A stretch of DNA of 38,711 nucleotides from NCBI GenBank assembly GCA_031264865.1, contig JAISDJ010000051.1, positions 1 to 38,711 on the forward strand, given 5' to 3'. The notes beneath the pieces were generated by a model. That model saw only the letters and a list, made by a program, of their open reading frames with translations, made no database searches and was not told the DNA's origin. Both the position numbers and the translations under genes were made by a program. The stretch is from Tannerellaceae bacterium (GTDB lineage: Bacteria; Bacteroidota; Bacteroidia; Bacteroidales; Tannerellaceae). Shown here one piece after another: positions 25,027-33,796 of the stretch; the stretch's first letter is position 1; every line of letters begins with the position of its first letter.

Positions 25027-27840
25027 ATGAAGCAAATCTTATTCCTCAGCATCCTTGGTTCACTATTGATAATGGCCGGATGTAAGTCTGACAAACAATC
25101 AAAAAATTTCTCATTACCCTATGAGAAATATGTTCTCGACAACGGTTTGGAGGTTGTCTTACACGAAGACGCTTCCGACCCGATTGTAGCTGTGGCCATC
25201 CAGTATCACGTAGGTTCTAACAGGGAAAAGACGGGCAAGACAGGGTTTGCCCACTTCTTTGAACATATGCTGTTTCAACGTTCCGAGAATCTGAAACGAA
25301 ACGCCTTCTTCAATAAAATAGATGATTTAGGAGGAAGTTTTAATGGAGGAACCTGGAAAGACGGAACGATTTACTATGAGGTAGTTCCCAATGATGCACT
25401 CGAAAAAATACTATGGATGGAGTCCGACCGTATGGGTTTCTTTATTAACACAGTAACACAAGAGGGCTTAGAAAGGGAAATAGACGTTGTTATCAATGAA
25501 AAACGACAGGGAGTGGATAACAGGCCTTACGGATTTACCAATGATGTTATCCATAGAGCATTATACCCTGTGGGACATCCATATAGTTGGACTGTAATCG
25601 GAGATATTGCTGACCTGCAAGGCGCTACGGTGGATGATGTGAAAGAGTTTTACCACCACTATTACGCGCCAAACAATGCCACGCTCGTTATTGCCGGTAA
25701 TTTCAATAAAGAAGAAACGAAACAATGGGTGGAAAAATATTTCGGCGAAATATCCTCACGAGATAACGTAGAAAAACTACGCGTACAAATACCCCAATTA
25801 GATAAAGAAATCAGACTTTTCCACGAAGATAAGTTTGCCAATATGCCGGAACTTTCACTCCTCTACCCAGCTCCGGAAATGTATAATAAAGACGCTTATG
25901 CACTGGACATTTTAACGAAATTATTATCCGAAGGCAAAAAAGCGCCTCTTTATAAAGAAATTGTCGACAAGCAAAAACTTGCGCCTTCCATACGGATGTA
26001 CAATAATTCAATGGAAATTGCCGGTGAAATTTCTTTAACAGTCCGCGCCTTTCCTGGTAAATCATTGAATGACGTATATGCTGCTATCCAAAAAGGAATG
26101 GAAGATTTTGAACAAGCAGGCATTAATCCCGAAGACTTACAGCGCATCAAGAATATGAGCGAAACGCAATTCTACCAGGGAATTAGTTCTGTCATGAGCA
26201 AGGCCTTCCAGATAGCTTCGTCAAATGTATTCGGGGGGACTCCCGATAAAATGATCTACGATATTGATATGATGAATGCTGTTACGGCCGAAGATGTGAT
26301 GCATGCTTACCAAACCTATATAAAAGATAAACCTTGTGTAATTACTAGTTTTGTTCCGATAGGGCAAACCGATTTAATGTTGGCGGAATCAACAGTAGCG
26401 ATTGTAAAAGAAGAAAAATTAGAAAGCCAGTCTCTTAAATCAGAGGCCGGAGCTATCCGGGACGATGATTATGAACATACGCCTTCCGTATTTGACCGTA
26501 GCATAGAACCGCCATTAGGAACACTGTCGGAAATCAATCAACCGGAAATATGGAAGAGCTCCTTCGCAAATGGGATCCAAGCATATGGGATCGAGCAAAA
26601 CGAGTTACCGTTAGTTTACTTTGGCGTATCTATTCCGGCAGGCTCTGTAAGCGATACGGAAGGTAAAGCTGGATTAGCGAACCTGACAGCCCAGTTATTA
26701 CGCGAAGGAACAAAAAATAAAACTCCGGAAGAATTTGAAGATGCTATCAAGAATCTGGGAGCTTCGTTACAGATATTCGCCGGACAAACAACCACTGTCA
26801 TTAATGGTAATTGTTTAGCTAAAAATGTTCCGGCATTGGCTGCCCTGATTAAAGAAATGCTAACGGAACCTCGTTGGGATGAAAAGGAATTTGAACGCCT
26901 GAAACAACAAAATCTGGCTCGTCTGGAAGAGAATAAAGCTCAACCATCTGTTATCGCCGCCAATGTATTCAACCGTTTATTGTTAGGCGACAATGCTTTT
27001 GCTACGCCGATTATCGGAAAAACGGGAACGGTAAACAACATTACCCTGGACGATGTAAAGACCTTCTACGCCGCTTACTATGGGCCGAAGAATAGCAGCC
27101 TGCTTATTTCGGGCGATTATTCCAAACAGGATACCGAAAAGGCTTTTACCCTATTAGCTGATAACTGGAAAGATATAACGAACCAACCGGTCATTCTGCC
27201 CACACTGCCTGAAGCAATACCGGGAGGTAAACTCTATTTTGTCGATTACCCCGGCGCCAAGCAATCGGTTATTATGATTGGAAAAAGATCGATAAACCGC
27301 CTGTCACCGGATTACTACCCGGCAGAAATCGCCAACTATAAGTTAGGAGATGGCGCCGGATCGGATCTTTTCAGGGTATTACGCCTTGAAAGAGGATATA
27401 CTTATGGCGCCTATTCGTATTTCAACTCGTCTAAAGATTACGGCTTATTTACCGCCGCATCCAACGTACAAACATCCGTAACTAAAAATGCCATCGAGAT
27501 ATTCAAAGACCTCATCTCTAACTACGGTAATAACTTTACTGACGAGAATCTGGAAACAACCCGCAATGCTTTGCTTCGCAAACAGAGCAGTGAATACGAA
27601 ACTATCTGGTCATTGCTCCGAATCTTACAAAACATTGTAATCACAGGCCTGCCTGAAGATTATCTGAAACAGGAAGAGAATACATTAAAAAGCATCACAA
27701 CTGAACAACTAAAGGATATCATCGCCAAAGAAATGAACTTCAATGACATGATAATCGTTGTAGTAGGTGATGAAAAAACGCAACTATCTGCATTAAAAGA
27801 CATGGGCTTCGGAGCGCCAATCCTCACCAAACAGGAATAG
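25027..27840 (+). CDS. M16 (pitrilysin/insulinase) peptidase lipoprotein
   Basis: A 937-residue single-chain zinc metallopeptidase. The signal peptide ends MAGC (Cys19), so it is lipid-anchored. The N-terminal half carries the inverted zinc motif HFFEH (76-80) and the distal ligand E158 in VINEKRQG. The C-terminal half (about 500-930) repeats the fold without the zinc motif but keeps the RLERGYTYGAYSYF block, giving the usual active-plus-inactive clamshell that degrades short peptides. The length fits the long bacterial M16B/PqqL-like class. A promoter lies directly upstream, and an unusual overlapping hairpin structure separates it from the convergent fusion gene. Confidence 0.93.
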   Translation: MKQILFLSILGSLLIMAGCKSDKQSKNFSLPYEKYVLDNGLEVVLHEDASDPIVAVAIQYHVGSNREKTGKTGFAHFFEHMLFQRSENLKRNAFFNKIDDLGGSFNGGTWKDGTIYYEVVPNDALEKILWMESDRMGFFINTVTQEGLEREIDVVINEKRQGVDNRPYGFTNDVIHRALYPVGHPYSWTVIGDIADLQGATVDDVKEFYHHYYAPNNATLVIAGNFNKEETKQWVEKYFGEISSRDNVEKLRVQIPQLDKEIRLFHEDKFANMPELSLLYPAPEMYNKDAYALDILTKLLSEGKKAPLYKEIVDKQKLAPSIRMYNNSMEIAGEISLTVRAFPGKSLNDVYAAIQKGMEDFEQAGINPEDLQRIKNMSETQFYQGISSVMSKAFQIASSNVFGGTPDKMIYDIDMMNAVTAEDVMHAYQTYIKDKPCVITSFVPIGQTDLMLAESTVAIVKEEKLESQSLKSEAGAIRDDDYEHTPSVFDRSIEPPLGTLSEINQPEIWKSSFANGIQAYGIEQNELPLVYFGVSIPAGSVSDTEGKAGLANLTAQLLREGTKNKTPEEFEDAIKNLGASLQIFAGQTTTVINGNCLAKNVPALAALIKEMLTEPRWDEKEFERLKQQNLARLEENKAQPSVIAANVFNRLLLGDNAFATPIIGKTGTVNNITLDDVKTFYAAYYGPKNSSLLISGDYSKQDTEKAFTLLADNWKDITNQPVILPTLPEAIPGGKLYFVDYPGAKQSVIMIGKRSINRLSPDYYPAEIANYKLGDGAGSDLFRVLRLERGYTYGAYSYFNSSKDYGLFTAASNVQTSVTKNAIEIFKDLISNYGNNFTDENLETTRNALLRKQSSEYETIWSLLRILQNIVITGLPEDYLKQEENTLKSITTEQLKDIIAKEMNFNDMIIVVVGDEKTQLSALKDMGFGAPILTKQE

Positions 27841-27849
27841 AATCACAAA

Positions 27850-27889
27850 GGGATGCGGACGATGTCCGCATCCCCTCCTGCGGACATCG
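27850..27889. terminator. Overlapping mutually exclusive hairpins between convergent genes
   Basis: Arm one (27850-27860) pairs with 27864-27874 in a perfect 11-bp stem with a 3-base loop. The middle segment 27860-27870 can instead pair with 27879-27889 in another perfect 11-bp stem with an 8-base loop. T tracts are short on both strands, so termination strength is uncertain, but the position between convergent stops suggests a shared terminator. Confidence 0.55.
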
Positions 27890-27892
27890 TAA

Positions 27893-29746
27893 TTATTTCA
27901 GCGCAGGTAAAAGGTATTTCCATATCAAGTTGAGTTCGGCTTGCATATCATCTATTTGGGCAGTGACAGCAATAACGGCGTTCTTTTCCGGTAGTATCAG
28001 GATGTATTGTCCGCGGGCGCCGTCGGCACGGAATGAATTATGGCGGCTGCGCCACATCTGGTAACCGTATCCTTGTAGCCAGTCACTGTCTTTAGGCTTC
28101 ATTTTCAGGTCTTCCCTCCTTGTGCCTGCCGGGAGCGATGCGATTTGCTCCTTTGTTGCTTCGGCAAACCAGGTTTCGGGGAGTAGTTGTTTGCCATTCC
28201 AGTTACCTTTCTGCAAGATGAGTAATCCCAGTTTGGCCATATCTTCCGTCTTTATATACAGGCCCCAGCCTCCAATGTTGATGCCTTGCGGGCTTTCTTC
28301 CCATACGGCTCCGGTTATACCTAAGGGGCGAAACAAACGGGGGTAGAGGTAATCAATCACTTTCTCGCCCGTTACTTTCTGTACAATGGCAGAAAGCACA
28401 TAGGTAGCCATACTATTATATACGTAGAACGTGCCGGGCTGATGTTCAAACGGAGCAGCAAAGAAAGCCTGAAGCCAGTCTGTTTCGCCGCCTTCCCTGT
28501 TCACACGAGGCTCTACATCATGCCCGGACGACATCATCAGTAAATGACGTACTTCCAGGGCTTTCAGGTTATCATTTATGGTCGCCGGCATTTTGTCGGG
28601 GAAGAAACTCATCACCTTGTCGGTCACCTTCAGTTTACCTTCCGATACAGCAAACCCTATTGCCGTTGCCGTATAGGTTTTACTTACCGAGAACATAACG
28701 TGTGGTTTATCGGCAGCATTGTCGCCAAACCAATGTTCCGTCACCACTTTTCCATTCCTTACAATCATCAGACTGTGCACATCCTGCCCGCTTTTCTTTA
28801 CGGCTTCCAGATAATCGGAGATGCCTTTAGCTTTTACTTTCTCTGCCGCCGGCGTACTACGGGGAAGGGCTTTCGTGAGGTCGTTATAATTGATGAGCCG
28901 GATGCCTTTGTCTTTAATGACCTGCTTTACCATTTCGCTTGTAAATAAATCGGTAACGCCTTGGCGATCAAACGACACATCTTCATAACCTATGTGGCCG
29001 ATTGTTTCTACTTCGGCATTGGATAAGGCCGGATGGTCGAGGAACATATAGGTTTTACCATTTTCCAGACTATTCAGTCGTTTGATAAAGGAGGCTTCTT
29101 TTTCTTCCGGGGTACGCTTCGGTCCGTCGTATCCGATGTATTCAAACGCATATTGTTCAACGGCGTCCATGCGGTCCATAGCGGGAAGGTTGTATTCTTC
29201 GCCCAGGCGTTTTACTAGTTTTACTACTTCGGGGTCAAATCCAGTTGAAAACATGTGTCCGGAAAGATGGCTTATTTGTGGGATGTTTTTCAATGCCAAT
29301 TCGATTTGTGCACGAAATTCCTGTTCTATTTCCCTTATATTCCATTTATTTTCAAGGATAGACTGGCCGGGATAAGCCGGATTCGGACTCATCATCGGAT
29401 AAAAGTAACCATTACAATCCGTCAGGCTGGGGCAAGGAGTTAACGGACGCCACTTCATATTTTCCCACTCACTGGTAATCGTCAGATGTAATCCTACATC
29501 CAGCAATGGATTCTCTTTCAGCATCTTTACCGCTTCCGGAAACCAGGGAGTAACTACCATTACCTCGGCAGAGGTTACGATACCGTCCTGATACGTTTTG
29601 ATGAAAGCTTCGTTTACAGAATGGAAAGCTCCCATATCGTCGGCGCGTACAATTAAGCGAGGGTTAGCCTGTTGTCCGAATAAAGACACACTTGCCATGC
29701 ATAAAAGAAAACTACCAAGCAGTTTCTTTAAATAATTTGTTTTCAT
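27893..29746 (-). CDS. YdjC-type deacetylase fused to serine hydrolase
   Basis: A 617-residue exported two-domain protein. After a signal peptide (SFLLCMASVSLFGQQ) residues 28-295 form a ChbG/YdjC-like carbohydrate deacetylase: RLIVRADDMG with D36-D37, GLHLT with H87, and SHLSGH with H160 and H164 as likely metal ligands. Residues about 315-617 form a beta-lactamase-fold serine hydrolase with S353-V-S-K356 (SxxK) and Y443 in the second motif (YNS rather than YxN). RADGARGQ near 573-580 takes the KTG position. The C-terminal half is closely similar to the next gene upstream on this strand. A combined action on an acetylated amino sugar or peptidoglycan fragment is possible but unproven. Confidence 0.87.
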   Translation of the reverse strand: MKTNYLKKLLGSFLLCMASVSLFGQQANPRLIVRADDMGAFHSVNEAFIKTYQDGIVTSAEVMVVTPWFPEAVKMLKENPLLDVGLHLTITSEWENMKWRPLTPCPSLTDCNGYFYPMMSPNPAYPGQSILENKWNIREIEQEFRAQIELALKNIPQISHLSGHMFSTGFDPEVVKLVKRLGEEYNLPAMDRMDAVEQYAFEYIGYDGPKRTPEEKEASFIKRLNSLENGKTYMFLDHPALSNAEVETIGHIGYEDVSFDRQGVTDLFTSEMVKQVIKDKGIRLINYNDLTKALPRSTPAAEKVKAKGISDYLEAVKKSGQDVHSLMIVRNGKVVTEHWFGDNAADKPHVMFSVSKTYTATAIGFAVSEGKLKVTDKVMSFFPDKMPATINDNLKALEVRHLLMMSSGHDVEPRVNREGGETDWLQAFFAAPFEHQPGTFYVYNSMATYVLSAIVQKVTGEKVIDYLYPRLFRPLGITGAVWEESPQGINIGGWGLYIKTEDMAKLGLLILQKGNWNGKQLLPETWFAEATKEQIASLPAGTRREDLKMKPKDSDWLQGYGYQMWRSRHNSFRADGARGQYILILPEKNAVIAVTAQIDDMQAELNLIWKYLLPALK

Positions 29747-29771
29747 GATAATTAGGTTTATAATAGGGTAT

Positions 29772-31337
29772 TTACTGTAATTTGCCTTTTAAAACAAGGG
29801 GGACGTCCTGAGGCTGTGTACTGTTGGTGAGCCTTATCTCTACTTCTGTATCCCGAAAGGTGCAACTGTATGTTTCGAAAGGTGTATCATTCAGGAAAAG
29901 TAATCGAAGTTCCAGTTGGTTTTCTTTTGTCCAGCTACTATATCCGGCCACATTAAATGGAGCCAGTCCTTCCGGATTTCTTCGCAGATTCAGGAAATAC
30001 GGGCTTAACCTTTCCGTTTCACCATACTGCCATCCGTCTTGCCCAAAAAGAAACGAACCGGTTCCTTTATCGTCTACAAACGAGAACAGGCAATCGCCCT
30101 GTCCGTTAAAGTCGAACGATACGTGCTGTATTTGCCGTTCATTGGGTTCCATCATGTAAGAACGAATCGTTTCTTTGAGTACAGGCAGCTCTTCATTCGT
30201 CCGGAATGGGTCGAGTATCTGTAAGGAAGCGAGTTTAGAAACAAGCATGTCGTTTGCTTCAGGGTTCTCCTTCAATGGCCTGTCCATAATAGAGGGGAAT
30301 ATATGCTCCCATATCAGCGACAATACTTTTTGCGTGTCCGAAACACGTGCTGTTATGGCAATTACGGCATCCTGATCAGGCATCACAATAATGAATTGTC
30401 CGTTTGCACCGTCGGCTCGATACGCATTATGCGTACAACGCCATAATTGATAACCATAGCCTTGCGCCCAATCATCGTACATTTCCTGTTCGAAAGTAGA
30501 TTCGTCAACCTGATAGATATGTACAGCCGTCGCCTCGTTTATCCATGCTTCGGGAAGCAGGCGTTTTTTATTCCATTTTCCTTTCTGCAAATAAAATTGA
30601 CCCAGTTTTGCCATATCGGCTGTTTTTATACGCATCCCCCAGCCTCCGGCTGATATACCTTGTGCGCCTTTTTCCCATTTTATGTCTGTGATGTCTAACG
30701 GATCAAACAGTCGGGGCTTTAAGTACGCCATGGTCGTCAGCCCGCTCACCTTTTGTATAATAGCTGATAGCATATAAGAGGCATACGAACTATATTGAAA
30801 AACGGTTCCCGGCTCATTCACTACCGGCACATTCAGAAACGATTGTACCCAATTATCGGTAGACATATTGAACTCAGGAGCCACTTCATGTCCGGCTGTC
30901 ATGGTAAGCAGGTGTTTTACGGTCAGCTTTTCAAGGTTAGGCGATACCGTCTGGGGCAATTCATCCGGGAAAAAGGAAATCACCTTATCATCCACTGTCA
31001 GTAATTTCTCTTTTACGGCAAATCCAATAGCCGTAGAAGTAAACGTTTTACTAACCGAATGCATGATATGATTAACGGCAGGCCTGTAAGGATACCACCA
31101 ACCTTCTGCAATAATCTTATTATGACGCAGAAACATGAAGCTATGTAATTCTAATTCATAATTATCTACCTCTTCCAGGAAATCGGTAATACCATGAGAA
31201 TATACTCCTTCATTTTCGGGAACACCTCTCCGCATGCCATCGCCATAACGTTTAGGTTCCGGCTGAACACATGAAGTAATAACTAATACTACTAACAGGA
31301 ATAGAAATAATAACGGATACTTTATCGGCAACTTCAT
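29772..31337 (-). CDS. Serine hydrolase (beta-lactamase family) lipoprotein
   Basis: A 521-residue lipoprotein (Cys23 in VITSC) with a class-C beta-lactamase-like fold. The SxxK motif is S94-V-S-K97 in HSVSKTFTSTAIGFAV; the second motif appears as YSS in FQYSSYASYML. Blocks GGWGMRIKTADMAKLG and RADGANGQ match the serine-hydrolase half of the downstream fusion gene at high similarity, so they are tandem paralogues. It has about 150 extra C-terminal residues of beta-rich sequence (about 370-521). The family includes esterases, peptidases and amide hydrolases; a beta-lactam role is not implied. It is 25 bases upstream of the fusion gene and forms an operon with it. Confidence 0.88.
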   Translation of the reverse strand: MKLPIKYPLLFLFLLVVLVITSCVQPEPKRYGDGMRRGVPENEGVYSHGITDFLEEVDNYELELHSFMFLRHNKIIAEGWWYPYRPAVNHIMHSVSKTFTSTAIGFAVKEKLLTVDDKVISFFPDELPQTVSPNLEKLTVKHLLTMTAGHEVAPEFNMSTDNWVQSFLNVPVVNEPGTVFQYSSYASYMLSAIIQKVSGLTTMAYLKPRLFDPLDITDIKWEKGAQGISAGGWGMRIKTADMAKLGQFYLQKGKWNKKRLLPEAWINEATAVHIYQVDESTFEQEMYDDWAQGYGYQLWRCTHNAYRADGANGQFIIVMPDQDAVIAITARVSDTQKVLSLIWEHIFPSIMDRPLKENPEANDMLVSKLASLQILDPFRTNEELPVLKETIRSYMMEPNERQIQHVSFDFNGQGDCLFSFVDDKGTGSFLFGQDGWQYGETERLSPYFLNLRRNPEGLAPFNVAGYSSWTKENQLELRLLFLNDTPFETYSCTFRDTEVEIRLTNSTQPQDVPLVLKGKLQ

Positions 31338-31367
31338 AATTAAAAAAGATTTTAAGAATTATAGATA

Positions 31368-31375
31368 CAAAGCTA
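31368..31375 (-). promoter_or_regulatory. -7 box for the serine-hydrolase operon
   Basis: On the minus strand this reads TAGCTTTG, a TAnnTTTG match 30 bases before the serine-hydrolase start, adjacent to the stop of the thioesterase gene. A TTG (31394-31396) lies 18 bases upstream, one short of the usual spacing. Confidence 0.45.
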
Positions 31376-31376
31376 C

Positions 31377-31799
31377 TTATACTTGTGGATGTACAACACA
31401 AAATGTGCCGGAAACTTTCGCTACTTGCTTATCATCGCAATAAATATCACACTCGCAGAAATGAATATTCCGTCCGGGCTTTATTACATAACCAACCGCC
31501 CTCAATTCTTTTCCCCAGGCAGCCCGGAGAAATGAGATTTTCATTTCGGCAGTAAGCACATCCTTGTCTAACGGCGTCATGGTATAAGCTGCCAGACCGG
31601 CAATGGTATCCCCCAAGGCAGCCAATACACCACCATGACTTACCCCACTGTACTGTTTTTGTTCATCTGTCAAGGGCATACGCGCCTCTACCTTTCCTTC
31701 CTCTAAGGAAAGTAACTCTACTCCCAGAAAATTCACATACGGATTAAGTTTAATCCGTACTCTTAATCGTTGTTCTACTTTCGGATCTATTTTATTCAT
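31377..31799 (-). CDS. Hotdog-fold thioesterase (PaaI family)
   Basis: A 140-residue acyl-CoA thioesterase of the hotdog superfamily. The family core is SGVSHGGVLAALGDTIAGLAAY (52-73), in which the His-Gly-Gly and the Asp are the usual active-site region, followed by TAEMKISFLRAA and the strand AVGYVIKPGRNIHFCECDIYCDDKQVAKVSGTFCVV. The substrate is unknown; PaaI relatives hydrolyse hydroxyphenylacetyl-CoA or fatty acyl-CoAs. Its ATG is separated by one base from the stop of the nuclease/phosphatase gene, so the two are probably coupled in one message. Confidence 0.9.
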   Translation of the reverse strand: MNKIDPKVEQRLRVRIKLNPYVNFLGVELLSLEEGKVEARMPLTDEQKQYSGVSHGGVLAALGDTIAGLAAYTMTPLDKDVLTAEMKISFLRAAWGKELRAVGYVIKPGRNIHFCECDIYCDDKQVAKVSGTFCVVHPQV

Positions 31800-31800
31800 A

Positions 31801-33660
31801 TCACAGTTTTAAATCAAGTATTATTTCACCTTTTGTATTCAATACCTTCAGCCGCATTCCCTTTCCTTTCTTCTGAAGCACCATAACAGTAGCTGTTTCC
31901 ACTAACGGGCTCCCGCCGATAACAACCGGGAAATCAGCGCCGGCTTCCACTTTCGGAAGATAAGCAAACTGATGCGTATGTGCGCTTATATTGATATCGA
32001 ACGGAGCTTTATCCAACAGATGTCGCCATAATTCCGGACAAGGCTGGTAAGCATCCGAATTGCCATATAGAGGAATATGGTTCAGCAATACCCGCCGGGC
32101 AGCCTGCCTGAAATCAGTACCGGATAATTCTTTTTCAAGAAAATGCGTCTGGTCTTGCCGTAACCGGGTAAAATCGTTCAGTCCATAATACACCCAGGCA
32201 GAATCGGGCTTGTCTTCTCCGCAATCCAGCATTACGATACGTGTATCTCCCCAATTAAAGGCGCCATACGTCTTATCGCCTACATAATCAAACAACGTGC
32301 GCAGACCGATAGAATAAGCATTCCGAATCTCATGGTTCCCACGTAGATAAAAGACCGGAACGTTTTCCGCCCCTACCTTTTCGCACTGCATCTTCAGATG
32401 AGTAAGCGCTTCCGGTTCACTGGCCGGATCGTCGATACAATCACCGTTAAAGACCACAAAATCATAAGGGATATTTTCAACCTGTTTATAGAGCGCATTC
32501 AGGGTTGCTTCCTGTTTGTGCAAATCATTAAACAGAATCGCCGTAAAATCTTTTGTATCGGGAGAAGGCATTGTAAAACTATAGAAGGGAGAAACAGCCG
32601 TCTCGCCAAACTCTTTCTTATAAGCCTGGTAAAACGTTATCTCCTTCGAACACACGCGGTAGTAATAGCGTTGCCCCGCCTGTAAACCATCGATCCGGAT
32701 CTTATTATGCCAGTCATTACATATCACCTGCCCATCTACCAGGGTATGAACCTTTTTCAGATGCAGCGTATCGGTTCCGTATTCTACCCAGCTATACGCA
32801 GGTACGGTTGTTTGCCACATAACGGTAATGCCGTTATTCACCGGATTTTGAAGATACGGACGATTATAAAAAATCGCGCTCTTATCAGCTTTCAACCGGA
32901 TATCCAGACAGATCGGACGATGATCGGAAGCAACCGGTTCGTTCGCCACCTGATAAGACAGTTTTGTAAAAAGGTCGGCTTTTGCTTTGTTTACAGCCAT
33001 GTAATCAATACACTCCGAGGGATTGTCCGACGGAAATGTAGGTTTCTTCGTGTCTGAGAGAATAATGAAATCCTGCTCCAGTTCTTTTATAAACGGCGAT
33101 TCCGGTTCTGTGTTCCAGTCGCCTGTCAGTATAAAAGGTTTTAACGCTTTTTCCGCTTCCTTACGGATAACAGGGATCGACGCCATACGGTCGGCTTCGG
33201 TAAGCGAAAGATGGGTACAGGCAACGATATACTTCTCAAACTCCACCATCAACAAAACACGTTGCTCCTCTCTTCCCGGCAAAGCAACAGAGCGGTAGGC
33301 CAAAGGCTTTTCCTTACTCAACATCCCTACCCCATATTTCCCGCCGTCAAAGTCAATCGCCGGAGCATAGACGCGATGCATAAGCGTCCGCTCCGCCAGT
33401 TCCCGCAATACATCCGTACCATTACTTCTCATGGTAACGCTGTCTACTTCCTGCAAAGCTGCAATTGCCGGACAATTACGGTTGATTACATCAGCGATTC
33501 GTTGATAATCAACCACATTATCCATCCCCACGGCATTACGGATATTATAATTCAGAATACGCCAGGTATTCGTATTTTTATCACAAACCGGTTGAGCATA
33601 AATCATTCCTACGGATAACAGCCAAAGAGTCGTTGCCAGACAGCGTACTTTTTTCTTCAT
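31801..33660 (-). CDS. EEP nuclease-like plus purple-acid-phosphatase-like fusion
   Basis: A 619-residue exported protein with two metal-dependent phosphoesterase domains. After a signal peptide (MKKKVRCLATTLWLLSVGMIYAQ; positions 1-23), residues about 30-265 are an endonuclease/exonuclease/phosphatase domain: LNYNIRN, ALQEVDS, TGDWNTEP and SDHRP. A short Fn3-like domain (about 275-370) follows, then a calcineurin-like metallophosphatase (about 375-610): FNDLHKQ, NGDCIDD, RGNHE, LLNHIPL and SAHTHQF. The Fn3-plus-phosphatase part is the purple acid phosphatase layout. The ATG at 33660 gives the signal peptide; one at 33717 would not. It may scavenge phosphate from nucleic acids or phospho-sugars. 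Confidence 0.88.
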   Translation of the reverse strand: MKKKVRCLATTLWLLSVGMIYAQPVCDKNTNTWRILNYNIRNAVGMDNVVDYQRIADVINRNCPAIAALQEVDSVTMRSNGTDVLRELAERTLMHRVYAPAIDFDGGKYGVGMLSKEKPLAYRSVALPGREEQRVLLMVEFEKYIVACTHLSLTEADRMASIPVIRKEAEKALKPFILTGDWNTEPESPFIKELEQDFIILSDTKKPTFPSDNPSECIDYMAVNKAKADLFTKLSYQVANEPVASDHRPICLDIRLKADKSAIFYNRPYLQNPVNNGITVMWQTTVPAYSWVEYGTDTLHLKKVHTLVDGQVICNDWHNKIRIDGLQAGQRYYYRVCSKEITFYQAYKKEFGETAVSPFYSFTMPSPDTKDFTAILFNDLHKQEATLNALYKQVENIPYDFVVFNGDCIDDPASEPEALTHLKMQCEKVGAENVPVFYLRGNHEIRNAYSIGLRTLFDYVGDKTYGAFNWGDTRIVMLDCGEDKPDSAWVYYGLNDFTRLRQDQTHFLEKELSGTDFRQAARRVLLNHIPLYGNSDAYQPCPELWRHLLDKAPFDINISAHTHQFAYLPKVEAGADFPVVIGGSPLVETATVMVLQKKGKGMRLKVLNTKGEIILDLKL

Positions 33661-33686
33661 AATACATTTACTATTTAAGTCCGTGG

Positions 33687-33718
33687 CAAAGATAACACAA
33701 ACCCCTTCCACCCACAAA
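33687..33718 (-). promoter_or_regulatory. Promoter of the nuclease/phosphatase-thioesterase operon
   Basis: On the minus strand TTTG (33715-33718), 20 bases, then TATCTTTG (33687-33694) is a full promoter match. It lies downstream of the more distal ATG at 33717 and so supports the start at 33660. Confidence 0.7.
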
Positions 33719-33775
33719 CAGAATCCCTTTTATTGAAGCGAAATTTGAGGTGGAAGGGGAAACAGGCAAATCCGA

Positions 33776-33794
33776 ATAGAACGATCTGTTCTAT
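33776..33794. terminator. Hairpin after the small lipoprotein gene
   Basis: ATAGAAC (33776-33782) and GTTCTAT (33788-33794) form a perfect 7-bp stem with a 5-base loop three bases beyond the lipoprotein stop. No T tract follows on the minus strand, so terminator function is doubtful. Confidence 0.3.
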
Positions 33795-33796
33795 GC

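Noticed and set aside
27893..31337. Beta-lactam resistance genes
   Set aside because: The SxxK serine-hydrolase fold is shared with esterases and peptidases, and both proteins lack the usual YxN and KTG forms, so resistance cannot be claimed.
33661..33717. Upstream start for the nuclease/phosphatase fusion
   Set aside because: The extension covers a full -33/-7 promoter and would bury the signal peptide.
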